Source: Pseudomonas sp. HOU2
GTDB taxonomy: Bacteria; Pseudomonadota; Gammaproteobacteria; Pseudomonadales; Pseudomonadaceae
Length of the DNA stretch: 64,000 bases
Reading direction: 5' to 3'
Assembly (NCBI RefSeq): GCF_040729435.1
Contig: NZ_CP160398.1
Coordinates: 4,879,001-4,943,000 of the forward strand
The position numbers and the translations under genes are program-made. The notes below the pieces were generated by a model, which saw only the letters and a list, made by a program, of their open reading frames with translations, was not told where the DNA came from and did no database searches. Every line of letters starts with the position of its first letter. Position 1 is the stretch's first letter. Positions 18,031-27,217 of this stretch are shown here, in pieces.

Positions 18031-20085
18031 TCAGGCCAGGCCCAAAACCTTGAACACAAATGCATATTCGAGCGCTACGTCACGTAATCCCTGATAACGC
18101 CCGCTCATGCCGCCATGTCCGGCACCGAGTTCGGTCTTGAGCAGCAGCAGGTTGTCGTCGGTCTTGGTCGCGCGCAGTTTCGCCACCCACTTGGCCGCTT
18201 CCCAGTACTGCACGCGGCTGTCGTTGTAGCCGGCGATCACCAGAGTTGCCGGATAATTCTGCGCGGTGACGTTTTCGTACGGCGCGTACGCCTTGATCCG
18301 CTCGTAGACGTCCGGCTCTTCAGGGTTGCCCCACTCGTCGTATTCGGTGACGGTCAACGGCAAGTCCGGGTCGAGCATGGTGTTGAGCACGTCGACAAAC
18401 GGCACTTCAGCAATCGCGACGCCGAACAGGTCCGGACGCTGATTGAGCACCGCGCCAATCAACAAGCCGCCAGCGCTGCCACCACTGATCGCCAGTTTCT
18501 CGGCGGTGGTGATGCCGTTGAGGATCAGGAATTCGGCGCAGGCAATGAAATCGCTGAAGGTGTTGTGCTTGTGTTCCTGCTTGCCGGCGCGATACCACGC
18601 CTCGCCCAGCTCACCGCCGCCACGCACGTGGGCGATGGCGAAGGCCATGCCGCGATCCAGCAGGCTCAGGCGCGCGTGGGAAAACCACGGATCGAGACTG
18701 GAACCGTAGGCGCCATAACCGTACAGATACAGCGGCACCGGTTTGCCGACCATTTCGCGTTTCATCACCAGACTGATCGGCACCTGCGTACCGTCCGGCG
18801 CCGTGGCCCACAGGCGTTGGCTGACGTAGGCGTCGGCGTCGAACGGGCCGAGCACCGGGGTTTCTTTCAGGACGGTTTGCTCGCCGCTGGCAAGGATCAA
18901 CCGGCGCACCTGCGCCGGACGATTCAGCGCCTCATAACGCAGACGGATACGGTCGCTCTCGAACTCCAGACTGTTCTGCACATAGAGGCTGTAGGCCGCA
19001 TCCGGCAGTTGCACGCGATACGGCATCTGCCCTTGCGGGTGAACTTCGATGACCGGCAAGCCGCCTTCGCGCAGGCTCAGGGTCATGGCTTCGGCGTTCA
19101 GCGTCACGCCGTCGAGCATCACCGTGTCACTGTGCGGAACCAGTTGCTGCCAGTCGGCTTCGCTGGGCACGACACCGGTGTCCGGGGCCTGATACAGGGC
19201 GAAGTTGATGCCGTCGCGATTGGTGCGGATGAACCACGTCCACACGCCATCCAGCGCGCCGTGGTCGACATCGTATTCGTGATCTTCGACCCGTGGCGCC
19301 ATGCAAGTGAAGGGCAGGTGCGGCTGATGCGCGTCCAGCGCCCAGACTTCACTGGTGGTCTTGCTGCCCAGGGTCAGCAGCAATTGCTGCTCGGAACTGG
19401 AACGGTAGCAATGCAGGAAGAAACGTCCGTCCGGCTCGTGGAACACCTCTTCGGCGGCGGTGCCGTCGAGGCGATAGCGATACAGTTTGTGCGGGCGATG
19501 GGTGTCGTCGAGCACGCCGAAGAACAGGGTCAGGCTGTCGTTGGCCCAGGTCATGCTGCCGTCGCAGTCCTGGAATTCCAGTTCGCTGACCTTGTCATTG
19601 GCCAGTTCCTTGACGAACAGCGTGTAGATCTCGTCGCCCGAAGCGTCGACGCTGTAGGCCAGACGCTGGTGGTCGGGGCTGATGCTGAACGCGCCGAGCG
19701 AGAAGAAGCCGCCGTTGGCCAGCACGTTCGGGTCGAGCAGCAGTTGCTCGCGGCTTTCGTCGAGGGTCAGGCTGTCGTCGGCCGGACGCGGGCAGCGGTA
19801 ATGGCGGGCGTATTCGTCACCCGCTGTGGTGCGCGTGTAATACAGGTATGGGCCCCATGGCGAGGGCAGGGACAGGTCGGTTTCGAGGATCCGGCCCTTG
19901 ATCTCTTCGAACAGGCTTTCGCGCAAGCCGGCCTGATCGGCGGTTTGCGCTTCCTGATAGGCATTTTCGGCCTTGAGGTAGTCGAGCACCGCGTCGGTGT
20001 CGCGTTCCTGCAGCCAGGCATACGGGTCGGCACCGGCAGCCTTGCGGGCGATCGGGGCGCGGATGACGTGGGCGGATTCGGGCAT
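18031..20085 (-). CDS. ptrB: oligopeptidase B (S9 family serine peptidase)
   Basis: A 684-residue prolyl oligopeptidase-family enzyme that cuts short peptides after Arg or Lys in the cytoplasm. The N-terminal two thirds form the beta propeller; the alpha/beta hydrolase domain starts near residue 410. The nucleophile Ser is in ISGGSAGGLL near residue 535, Asp in NDSRVQYWE near 622 and His in GAGHGGMSGRY near 656. The YGYGAYGSSLDPWFSHARL and HVRGGGELGEAWY motifs are typical of oligopeptidase B. Length and motifs are complete. Confidence 0.93.
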   Translation of the reverse strand: MPESAHVIRAPIARKAAGADPYAWLQERDTDAVLDYLKAENAYQEAQTADQAGLRESLFEEIKGRILETDLSLPSPWGPYLYYTRTTAGDEYARHYRCPRPADDSLTLDESREQLLLDPNVLANGGFFSLGAFSISPDHQRLAYSVDASGDEIYTLFVKELANDKVSELEFQDCDGSMTWANDSLTLFFGVLDDTHRPHKLYRYRLDGTAAEEVFHEPDGRFFLHCYRSSSEQQLLLTLGSKTTSEVWALDAHQPHLPFTCMAPRVEDHEYDVDHGALDGVWTWFIRTNRDGINFALYQAPDTGVVPSEADWQQLVPHSDTVMLDGVTLNAEAMTLSLREGGLPVIEVHPQGQMPYRVQLPDAAYSLYVQNSLEFESDRIRLRYEALNRPAQVRRLILASGEQTVLKETPVLGPFDADAYVSQRLWATAPDGTQVPISLVMKREMVGKPVPLYLYGYGAYGSSLDPWFSHARLSLLDRGMAFAIAHVRGGGELGEAWYRAGKQEHKHNTFSDFIACAEFLILNGITTAEKLAISGGSAGGLLIGAVLNQRPDLFGVAIAEVPFVDVLNTMLDPDLPLTVTEYDEWGNPEEPDVYERIKAYAPYENVTAQNYPATLVIAGYNDSRVQYWEAAKWVAKLRATKTDDNLLLLKTELGAGHGGMSGRYQGLRDVALEYAFVFKVLGLA

Positions 20086-20148
20086 GGAAGGCTCTCGGAC
20101 AATTTTCGGGAATAGGGTGATCGCAAGTCTTGAGACTGCCGCTTTCCC

Positions 20149-20238
20149 TGTAGGAGTGAGCCTGCTCGCGATGACGGATTACCAGACAACATCGATGTTG
20201 AATGGGCTGACGCCATCGCGAGCAGGCTCACTCCTACA
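20149..20238. repeat. REP-type inverted repeat, family A
   Basis: Same arms as at 5152 but the centre differs (ATTACCAGACAACATCGATG). It lies between the divergent ptrB and the small membrane protein gene. Confidence 0.85.
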
Positions 20239-20311
20239 GGTCGTGTGTCTATTGGGACAAGCCTGACAGGCGAAAAGTCGTTACTATAAGCGCCTCTTTG
20301 CCTGCCTTGCC

Positions 20312-20809
20312 ATGGACACCATGACCGAGAACGACTATCTGATCGCCTGGGGCCTCTACGCCTTTGCCGCTGTGGGCTGCCTGTTGGTATGGATGCGCCT
20401 GACCCGCTGGATGTGGCGCTGGCTGCGCGAGCCGCTGCGGGTGCTGATGGCGGTGTTGCTGTTCAGCCCGACCATCATTGACCCGGTGAAAGCCAAGGTC
20501 GCGCCGTCGATCGCCATCACCGCGCTGGACCTGGCCTTCAAGGTCGGCAACAACGCGTGGCGGGCGATTTCCGATCTGTTCATGTACGGCATGATTGCGT
20601 TCGGCATTTACCTGATTTTCGTGTTGATCCGCTTCCCGATCGAACGCGCCTCGCGCGCCCGTCGCGAGCAGGCCGAAGCCGCCAAGGCCGCGGCGCGTGC
20701 CGATGATCGCGACGACGATCAGCCGTTTGGCGGGGCCGGTGATGACCGTTACGGTCGCCCGCCGGTGCCGAACAATCCGCAGCGCATGCGCGTCGAGCCG
20801 CGTCTGTAA
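20312..20809 (+). CDS. small inner membrane protein, unknown function
   Basis: A 165-residue protein with an N-terminal membrane helix (about residues 8-26), a second near 41-55 and a third near 90-110. The C-terminal 45 residues are hydrophilic, begin with Arg/Ala-rich sequence and end in an Asp/Gly/Pro-rich tail, probably cytoplasmic. No family was recognised. ATG 20312 or ATG 20321 could start it. It is 16 bases before the amidotransferase gene and likely co-transcribed with it. Confidence 0.7.
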   Translation: MDTMTENDYLIAWGLYAFAAVGCLLVWMRLTRWMWRWLREPLRVLMAVLLFSPTIIDPVKAKVAPSIAITALDLAFKVGNNAWRAISDLFMYGMIAFGIYLIFVLIRFPIERASRARREQAEAAKAAARADDRDDDQPFGGAGDDRYGRPPVPNNPQRMRVEPRL

Positions 20810-20825
20810 TCACGAGAGTCAGCAC

Positions 20826-21602
20826 ATGTGTGAACTACTGGGCATGAGTGCCAACGTGCCGACCGATATCGTGTTCAGCTTCACCGGCCTGATGCAGCGC
20901 GGCGGGCGTACCGGCCCGCACCGCGACGGCTGGGGCATCGCCTTCTATGAAGGCCGCGGCTTGCGTCTGTTCCAAGACCCGGCCGCGAGCAGCGAATCAG
21001 AAGTCGCCAATCTGGTGCAGCGCTATCCGATCAAGAGCGAAGTGGTCATCGGCCACATTCGTCAGGCCAACGTCGGCAAGGTCTGCCTGTCCAACACCCA
21101 CCCGTTCGTCCGCGAACTGTGGGGGCGTAACTGGTGTTTCGCGCACAACGGCCAGCTCGCCGATTTCACCCCGATCAAGAGCTTCTACCGCCCGGTGGGC
21201 GACACCGACAGCGAAGCAGCGTTCTGCGATCTGCTCAACCGGGTGCGTGCAGCCTTCCCCGAACCGGTCGATATAGAAGTGCTGCTGCCGGATCTTGTCG
21301 CTGCCTGCGCCGAATATCGCAGCAAAGGTGTGTTCAACTGCCTGCTCAGCGACGGCGACTGGCTGTTCTGCTATTGCTCGACCAAACTGGCACAGATCAC
21401 CCGGCGCGCACCGTTCGGCCCGGCGCGGCTCAAGGATGTCGATGTGATCGTCGATTTCCAGGCGGAAACCACGCCCAACGACGTGGTCACGGTGATCGCC
21501 ACCGAGCCTTTGACCGAAAATGAAACCTGGACCCGTTACCAACCGGGCCAATGGAGCCTGTGGCGACGCGGCGAATGCGTCAGCCAGGGCACGACCGAAT
21601 AA
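20826..21602 (+). CDS. class II glutamine amidotransferase, YafJ-like
   Basis: A 258-residue Ntn-fold amidotransferase domain protein. Cys2 (MCELLGMS) would be the N-terminal nucleophile after Met removal, which fixes the start at ATG 20826 against a longer upstream frame. [22 protein letters not shown] and [10 protein letters not shown] are the Ntn active-site strands. There is no synthase domain, as in YafJ, so the acceptor is unknown. The next gene starts 14 bases after the stop, suggesting one transcript with the neighbours on both sides. Confidence 0.9.
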   Translation: MCELLGMSANVPTDIVFSFTGLMQRGGRTGPHRDGWGIAFYEGRGLRLFQDPAASSESEVANLVQRYPIKSEVVIGHIRQANVGKVCLSNTHPFVRELWGRNWCFAHNGQLADFTPIKSFYRPVGDTDSEAAFCDLLNRVRAAFPEPVDIEVLLPDLVAACAEYRSKGVFNCLLSDGDWLFCYCSTKLAQITRRAPFGPARLKDVDVIVDFQAETTPNDVVTVIATEPLTENETWTRYQPGQWSLWRRGECVSQGTTE

Positions 21603-21616
21603 AGGATCTCTCCTCG

Positions 21617-22159
21617 ATGTTGCTCAGTTATCTACGGCTGGTGTTGTTTGCGGCGGGCCTGTTGATCGGTGTCCAGGTGCCGGGATTCATCAACGATTAC
21701 GCGAAACGTGTCGAAGCCCATTTGATCGAAGCGCAGACCGGTCTGCGCGGCTTCCAGGGTACCGCCGAGCAGTTCTTCAAGGGCGACTTGCAGGCGCTGG
21801 TCGCGCATTACCGCGCCAGTGACGATCCGGTATTTCGCAGCGATGCCGACAGCCTGAGCACCTTGCTCAACCGCCAGATAGCACTGGATAAACAGTTCCA
21901 GGCGATGCAGGGCCCGTGGTACATCCGTTTCCTGCAAGTGGTGCTGGCCGCCGACCCGGACATCCGCAAAGAAACCTGGAACGGCTACAGCTACCAGATC
22001 CTGCTGACCCCGGAAGCGATGATCTGGGGCATGAGCGGCGCGTTGCTGCTGTCGTTCGGCATCGAGTGCCTGATTCGTCTGATTGACTGGGTGGTGCTCG
22101 GTGGGCGCCGTCTGCGCCAGAGCCGGCCGATTGAAGACCGCGACGTGCGCGGGTTGTAA
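21617..22159 (+). CDS. DUF2937-like membrane protein
   Basis: A 180-residue protein with one hydrophobic helix at the N terminus (about 5-23) and another near 141-160, and a long hydrophilic loop between (EAQTGLRGFQGTAEQFF...). This is the DUF2937 pattern. The function is unknown. ATG 21617 follows AAGGATCTCTCC. It ends the three-gene run 20312-22159 and is followed by a family C repeat. Confidence 0.78.
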   Translation: MLLSYLRLVLFAAGLLIGVQVPGFINDYAKRVEAHLIEAQTGLRGFQGTAEQFFKGDLQALVAHYRASDDPVFRSDADSLSTLLNRQIALDKQFQAMQGPWYIRFLQVVLAADPDIRKETWNGYSYQILLTPEAMIWGMSGALLLSFGIECLIRLIDWVVLGGRRLRQSRPIEDRDVRGL

Positions 22160-22174
22160 GGCTGGCCAAACCCC

Positions 22175-22306
22175 TGTGGCGAGGGAGCTTGCTCCCGCCC
22201 GGCTGCGCAGCAGTCGTAAACCTTTGAACTCAATTGTCCTGAATGATTGGGATGTCTGGTTTTGGGCCTGCTTCGCAGTCCAGCGGGAGCAAGCTCCCTC
22301 GCCACA
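22175..22306. repeat. REP-type inverted repeat, family C
   Basis: Arms TGTGGCGAGGGAGCTTGCTC and GAGCAAGCTCCCTCGCCACA, about 90 bases apart, with an inner CTGCGCAGCAG / CTTCGCAGTC half-pair. It fills the gap between two convergent genes. This is the reference copy for family C. Confidence 0.88.
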
Positions 22307-22311
22307 GGGTG

Positions 22312-23226
22312 TCAGGCACTCAAGACAATGTAGTTTTCACCGACCTTGCGCGCATACCCCGCCAGCACCTGCTGACACAACGTCACCATTTCCTCGACCC
22401 ATTCCACGCCAACTCGCCACGACACCACCACCTGCAGATTCGGTGGTCGCTGGTCGATGTCGAGCAAGGTCAGTTCACCCCGGGCCAGTTCCTCGGCCAC
22501 CAGCACCGGTGGCAGTACGCCAATACCAAAACCATCGCGTAACAGCCGAGTAATCGCCGACACCGAATTCACGCAATTCAGGCGCGGCGCCAGCACACCG
22601 TTGGCCTGCATCAGCGCCAGTAGATCCTGATGCGGCCGGGAGTTTTTCGAGTAGGTGATGAGCCGTTCCTGGGCCAGTTCGCCGAGGTCGGCGTAGTCGC
22701 GGTTGTAGATCGAGTTGCTGGCGACGATCCAGCCCAGCGGATGGCTGGCCAGCTCCAGACTGCGCACGCTTTCGTGGCGCACCAGATCGGTTTGCAGAAC
22801 GATGTCGAGAAAGCCTTTTTGCAGCTGATCGCAGAGGTTCAGCGAGGTATCCGCCACCAGCTCGATTTCCACCCGTGGATACAGATCGGTCATCTGCGCC
22901 ACCAACGGGCTGAGCCAGGTGTGGATCACCGTGTCCATCACACCGATGCGCACCCGGCCGACCTTGCTCGAACGGGTCTCGATCGATTGCTTGAGGGCTG
23001 ACATCGTATCGAGCATCTGCTCGGCATAATCCAGCACTTTCAGGCCTTCGGGCGTCAGGCTGACGCCGCGTGAATCACGCAGAAACAGCTTCACCCCCAG
23101 CTCGCCTTCGAGCACCGCGATGCGGCTGGAAATCGACGCCTGGGTGGTGAACAGCTTGTCGGCGGTCAGGCGAAAACTCTTCAGCCGGGCGACCCAGACA
23201 AAGGTCTCGAGAAACTTCAGGTTCAT
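22312..23226 (-). CDS. LysR family regulator of the oxoproline-type gene group
   Basis: A 304-residue LysR protein. The helix-turn-helix at residues 3-60 includes FRLTADKLFTTQASISSRIAVLE; the effector domain follows from about 90. It is divergent from the MFS carrier and pxpABC with a 158-base gap, the usual layout for a LysR that controls its neighbours. A near-palindrome CTTATGCCTAAG at 23253-23264, close to its start, has the form of a LysR half-site pair. Inference: it senses 5-oxoproline or a related compound. Confidence 0.88.
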   Translation of the reverse strand: MNLKFLETFVWVARLKSFRLTADKLFTTQASISSRIAVLEGELGVKLFLRDSRGVSLTPEGLKVLDYAEQMLDTMSALKQSIETRSSKVGRVRIGVMDTVIHTWLSPLVAQMTDLYPRVEIELVADTSLNLCDQLQKGFLDIVLQTDLVRHESVRSLELASHPLGWIVASNSIYNRDYADLGELAQERLITYSKNSRPHQDLLALMQANGVLAPRLNCVNSVSAITRLLRDGFGIGVLPPVLVAEELARGELTLLDIDQRPPNLQVVVSWRVGVEWVEEMVTLCQQVLAGYARKVGENYIVLSA

Positions 23227-23384
23227 GGCAACGGCTCGGGTGACAAATTTTTCTTATGCCTAAGGCGGGTTTTTATTCGTTGGACGCAGCAGGGCCGGGC
23301 GACGAAAAATCGGCGCATCCGGTTCCCACGATAGGCGTCGTCGGAACTTCGAACAAGACCAATAAAAGCCTGCGGAGACTTGCC

Positions 23385-24671
23385 ATGCGTGCGCCCGACA
23401 CCCTCGACCTCCCCAAGAGCACGGCCCGCCCCGGCCCGTTCGACTGGTATCGCAACATCAATCAGCAAGAGCGTCGTACCTTCTGGAGCTGCAAGATCGG
23501 CTATGGCCTGGACGGCATGGACACGCAGATGCTCAGCTTCGTGGTGCCGACCCTGATCGCCATGTGGGGCATCACCACCGGACAGGCCGGGCTGATTCAC
23601 ACCAGCACCCTGATCGCCTCGGCCATCGGCGGCTGGGTCGCGGGGATTCTCTCCGACCGCATCGGCCGCGTGCGCACCCTGCAACTGACGGTGCTGTGGT
23701 TCGCCTTCTTCACGTTTCTTTGTGGTTTCGCGCAGAACTACGAACAGCTGCTAATCGCTCGCACCCTGATGGGCTTCGGTTTCGGCGGCGAATGGACCGC
23801 CGGCGCGGTGCTGATCGGTGAAGTGATCCGCGCCAAGGATCGCGGCAAAGCGGTGGGCATGGTGCAATCCGGCTGGGCGCTGGGGTGGGGGCTGACGGCG
23901 ATTCTGTATGCGTTGCTGTTCTCGGTGTTGCCACCGGAAGATGCCTGGCGAGCGCTGTTCATTCTCGGCATCGTCCCGGCGATTTTCGTGATCTTCGTCC
24001 GGCGTCTGGTGAAAGACCCGGAGATCTATCGCGAAGCCAAGGCTGCACAAACTCCGCAGAATCCGGCGAAGTTCTACGAGATCTTCGCCCCGGGCATGCT
24101 GTTCACCACGTTCCGCGCTTCCTTGCTGACCACCGGGGCGCTCGGCGGTTACTACGCGATCACCTCGTGGCTGCCGACCTTCCTGAAGAATGAACGCGGC
24201 TTGAGTGTGCTGGGCACTGGCGGGTATCTGGCGATGGTGATCGTCGGTTCCTACGTCGGCTATGTGATCAGCGCCTATCTGACCGATCTGCTGGGACGGA
24301 AAAAGAACTTCATCCTGTTTGCGGTCGGCTCGTTCACCATCGTTCTGCTGTACACGCAGATGCCGGTCAGCAACGGGGTGATGCTGTGGTTGGGCTTTCC
24401 GCTGGGCTTCTTCGCCTCGGGGATTTTCAGCGGCATGGGCGCGTTTCTCACCGAGCTGTTTCCGACGCGGATTCGTGGCTCAGGGCAGGGCTTCTGCTAC
24501 AACATCGGTCGGGCGCTGGCGGCATTGTTTCCGCTGTTGATTGGTTTGCTCAGCCAGAAAGTCCCGTTGAGTGTGGGTATCGGCGCGTTTGCTGCGGTGT
24601 CCTACGGCGTGGTGATCCTCGCCGCATTGAGCCTGCCGGAGACCCGTGGCAAGCAACTGGATGCGCAGTAA
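23385..24671 (+). CDS. MFS transporter, probably 5-oxoproline or organic acid uptake
   Basis: A 428-residue, twelve-helix major facilitator of the aromatic acid:H+ symporter / sialic acid-like branch. Helix 2-3 loop SDRIGRVRTLQ and the helix 4-5 GFGFGGEWTAGAVLIGEVI match this branch, as does LFPTRIRGSGQGFCYNIGR near helix 11. ATG 23385 with GGAG 7 bases upstream is preferred to a start at 23256, which would add 43 unrelated residues. The gap to pxpA is 63 bases, so co-transcription is likely and the cargo may be 5-oxoproline; this is inference from context. Confidence 0.85.
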   Translation: MRAPDTLDLPKSTARPGPFDWYRNINQQERRTFWSCKIGYGLDGMDTQMLSFVVPTLIAMWGITTGQAGLIHTSTLIASAIGGWVAGILSDRIGRVRTLQLTVLWFAFFTFLCGFAQNYEQLLIARTLMGFGFGGEWTAGAVLIGEVIRAKDRGKAVGMVQSGWALGWGLTAILYALLFSVLPPEDAWRALFILGIVPAIFVIFVRRLVKDPEIYREAKAAQTPQNPAKFYEIFAPGMLFTTFRASLLTTGALGGYYAITSWLPTFLKNERGLSVLGTGGYLAMVIVGSYVGYVISAYLTDLLGRKKNFILFAVGSFTIVLLYTQMPVSNGVMLWLGFPLGFFASGIFSGMGAFLTELFPTRIRGSGQGFCYNIGRALAALFPLLIGLLSQKVPLSVGIGAFAAVSYGVVILAALSLPETRGKQLDAQ

Positions 24672-24734
24672 CTGATAACCTGCCGGGCAAGCGTCCTACA
24701 GATAAAAAGACAAGAAGCTACAGGAGTGTTCACC

Positions 24735-25487
24735 GTGAGCCGCCTGCTATTGAATTGCGACATCGGCGAGAGTTTCGGCAGCTGGACCATGGGTCTGGAC
24801 GCCGAGGTCATGCCCTTCATCGACTGCGCCAACGTGGCCTGCGGCTTCCATGCCGGTGACCCGAGCATCATGCGCAAGACCGTCAGCCTGGCGTTGAGCC
24901 ACGGCGTGCAAATCGGTGCACACCCGGCCTATCAGGATCTGGTGGGTTTCGGCCGGCGTTCCATGGTCTATTCCGCCCAGGAACTGCAAGACATCCTGCA
25001 TTACCAGATTGGCGCCCTCGACGGCATCTGCAAGGCGCAGGGCGGGCGAGTCAGTTACGTCAAACCGCACGGCGCGATGTACAACGACATGATGGCCAAC
25101 CCGGCGCAGTTGCGGGCGGTGATTCAAGCTGTGGCGGCTTACGATCGCACGTTGCCGCTGATGCTGATGGCCACCCGTGACAACGCGGCGGCGCAACAGC
25201 TCGGTGACGAATACGGCGTGACCCTGTGGTTCGAAGCCTTCGCCGACCGTGCCTACGACAGCGCAGGTCGACTGGTTTCGCGGCAACTGCCAGGCGCGGT
25301 GCATCACCAGCCAGAAAAAATCATCGAACAGGCCCTGACCATCGCCCGTGGCGGCGACCTCGTCGCCAGCGACGGCAGTGCGCTGCACCTGCAGGCCAAC
25401 ACCTTGTGCGTGCATGGCGACAACGCCAGTTCGGTGGCCGCCGTGCAGCGCATTCGCGAGGCCCTGAATCAGCAGAGCGCGCCATGA
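24735..25487 (+). CDS. pxpA: 5-oxoprolinase subunit PxpA (LamB/YcsF family)
   Basis: A 250-residue protein. [14 protein letters not shown] at the start and [18 protein letters not shown] are the LamB/YcsF signature; [12 protein letters not shown] and [11 protein letters not shown] follow. With PxpB and PxpC it hydrolyses 5-oxoproline to glutamate with ATP. The start is GTG 24735, spaced 8 bases from AGGAG; a GTG at 24726 overlaps that site and is less likely. It overlaps pxpB by four bases (ATGA at 25484). Confidence 0.92.
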   Translation: MSRLLLNCDIGESFGSWTMGLDAEVMPFIDCANVACGFHAGDPSIMRKTVSLALSHGVQIGAHPAYQDLVGFGRRSMVYSAQELQDILHYQIGALDGICKAQGGRVSYVKPHGAMYNDMMANPAQLRAVIQAVAAYDRTLPLMLMATRDNAAAQQLGDEYGVTLWFEAFADRAYDSAGRLVSRQLPGAVHHQPEKIIEQALTIARGGDLVASDGSALHLQANTLCVHGDNASSVAAVQRIREALNQQSAP

Positions 25488-26188
25488 ACCCACGGATTGA
25501 AGTGGTGGCCCTGGACTGCCTGATGCTGCGCCTGTTCGATGAAATTGCCGAAACCAACATGCCGTGGATGCTCGCCGCCAGTGAGCGTTTGCGCACGGTA
25601 TTTGGCGCGCAGTTGATCGATCTGGTGCCGTCCTACACCACGTTGATGGTGCATTACGATCTGAGCGCGCTGAGCCCGAGTCAGGCGCGTGAATTGATCG
25701 CTGAAGCGCTGATCGATCTGTCGCCGAATGCGCGCACCGGCGGCCAGTGCCATGTGTTGCCGGTCTGGTACGACCTGAGTGTCGGCCCCGAACTGAGCCT
25801 GCTGGCGCAGCGCAGCGGGTTGGCGGTGGAGGAGGTGATTCGTCGGCACAGCGCTCGCGAATATCAGGTGTTCGCCCTTGGCTTCGCACCGGGATTCGCC
25901 TTCATGGGGTTGGTGGAAGAAATCCTCGCGGCGCCACGTCTGGACACCCCGCGCAAGAAAGTCGCGGCCGGCAGCGTCGGCATCGCCGAGCGGCAGACTG
26001 CGGCTTATCCGGTGGTATCCCCCGGCGGCTGGAACCTGATCGGCCGCACCCCGGCGAAACTGTTCGACCGCCATCGCGACGGCTACAGCCTGATGCAGCC
26101 CGGCGACACCGTGCGTTTCGAAGCGGTGAGCCACGCCGAGTTCATCAACTTGGGCGGCGATGACACACCGCTGGAGGCGCAGGCATGA
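25484..26188 (+). CDS. pxpB: 5-oxoprolinase subunit PxpB (allophanate hydrolase subunit 1 family)
   Basis: A 234-residue protein of the KipI/AHS1 family. The cyclophilin-like domain motif is [15 protein letters not shown], followed by [20 protein letters not shown] and [12 protein letters not shown]. The N-terminal part (TTLMVHYD) is the ferredoxin-like region. It forms the ATP-dependent oxoprolinase with PxpA and PxpC. It starts at ATG 25484 inside the pxpA end and overlaps pxpC through ATGA at 26185, so all three are translationally coupled. Confidence 0.92.
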   Translation: MNPRIEVVALDCLMLRLFDEIAETNMPWMLAASERLRTVFGAQLIDLVPSYTTLMVHYDLSALSPSQARELIAEALIDLSPNARTGGQCHVLPVWYDLSVGPELSLLAQRSGLAVEEVIRRHSAREYQVFALGFAPGFAFMGLVEEILAAPRLDTPRKKVAAGSVGIAERQTAAYPVVSPGGWNLIGRTPAKLFDRHRDGYSLMQPGDTVRFEAVSHAEFINLGGDDTPLEAQA

Positions 26189-27099
26189 GCCGACTGACGA
26201 TTGAAGCCAGCACACCGCTGTGCCTGTTGCAGGACGCCGGGCGCTTTGGCGTGCGCCATTTGGGCGTGACCCAGGGCGGCGCGGCGGACTGGTGCTCGAT
26301 GAGCTGGGCCAACTGGTTATTGGGTAACGGATTAAATGCGCCGGTGATCGAAATCACCCTCGGCGGGTTTGCCGTGGTGGCGCAGGAAGATTGCCTGCTG
26401 GCGCTGGCCGGGGCGGATCTCGGCGCGCAGATTGACGGGCAGGCGCTGGCGCCGTGGCGCAGTTTCAAACTGGGCAAGGGCCAGACATTGAGGTTCGCTC
26501 AACCGCTGCTCGGCGCCCGGGCTTATCTGGCGGCGCCCGGTGGTTTCGACGCGCCGCAGGTGCTGGGCAGCAGTGCCACGGTGGTGCGTGAAGAACTCGG
26601 TGGTCTTGATGGCATGGGGTTGCCGTTGGCCAAGGGCGCGACGTTGAGTTATCGCGGTGCGGTTCTGCAGGTGCGTGAAGTGCCGCTGGCGCATCGACCT
26701 GATTTGCGCCTGAATACGCCTTTGGATCTGGTGCTCGGTGCACAGATCGGCCAGTTCAGCGGGCAGAGTCTGTTCGATGTGTTCAACAGTCCGTGGACGC
26801 TCGACAGTCGTGCTGATCGCATGGGCATTCGATTGTTGGGCACCACGTTGCAGTATCAGGGCCGGCCGATGATTTCCGAGGGCATTCCGCTGGGCGCGGT
26901 GCAGGTGCCGCCGGATGGACAGCCGATTGTCTTGCTCAATGATCGGCAGACGATTGGCGGGTATCCACGGTTGGGAGCGTTGACGCCGCTGGCGCTGGCG
27001 CGGCTGGCGCAGTGTCTGCCGGGGGCGCAGGTGCGGTTGCGGCCGGTGGTGCAGGACGTCGCGCACCGGGAGCACATCGAATATCTACAGCGGTTTTAG
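26185..27099 (+). CDS. pxpC: 5-oxoprolinase subunit PxpC (allophanate hydrolase subunit 2 family)
   Basis: A 304-residue protein of the KipA/AHS2 family. LCLLQDAGRFGVRHLGVTQGG is split here as the DAGRFGVRHLGV core (residues 14-25), followed by AYLAAPGGFDAPQVLGSSAT and the C-terminal SEGIPLGAVQVPPDGQPIVL and GGYPRLG motifs. It is the third subunit of the 5-oxoprolinase complex. It ends two bases before a family C repeat. Confidence 0.92.
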   Translation: MSRLTIEASTPLCLLQDAGRFGVRHLGVTQGGAADWCSMSWANWLLGNGLNAPVIEITLGGFAVVAQEDCLLALAGADLGAQIDGQALAPWRSFKLGKGQTLRFAQPLLGARAYLAAPGGFDAPQVLGSSATVVREELGGLDGMGLPLAKGATLSYRGAVLQVREVPLAHRPDLRLNTPLDLVLGAQIGQFSGQSLFDVFNSPWTLDSRADRMGIRLLGTTLQYQGRPMISEGIPLGAVQVPPDGQPIVLLNDRQTIGGYPRLGALTPLALARLAQCLPGAQVRLRPVVQDVAHREHIEYLQRF

Positions 27100-27100
27100 A

Positions 27101-27205
27101 TGTGGCGAGGGAGCTTGCTCCCGCTGGGGCGCGAAGCGGCCCCCTCTAATCTGAAAAAAGTATGGGACTGCTACGCAGTCCAGCGGGAGCAAGCTCCCTC
27201 GCCAC
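27101..27205. repeat. REP-type inverted repeat, family C
   Basis: Arms as at 22175. The inner part has GGGGCGCGAAGCGGCCCC and ACTGCTACGCAGT, each a short hairpin. It begins two bases after the pxpC stop and fills the gap to the convergent VWA gene. Confidence 0.88.
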
Positions 27206-27217
27206 GCACTCATTGGA

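Noticed and set aside
18115..20115. A 666-codon frame opposite oligopeptidase B.
   Set aside because: The opposite strand encodes the complete catalytic triad of PtrB; the antisense frame has no recognisable domain and is a GC-bias shadow.
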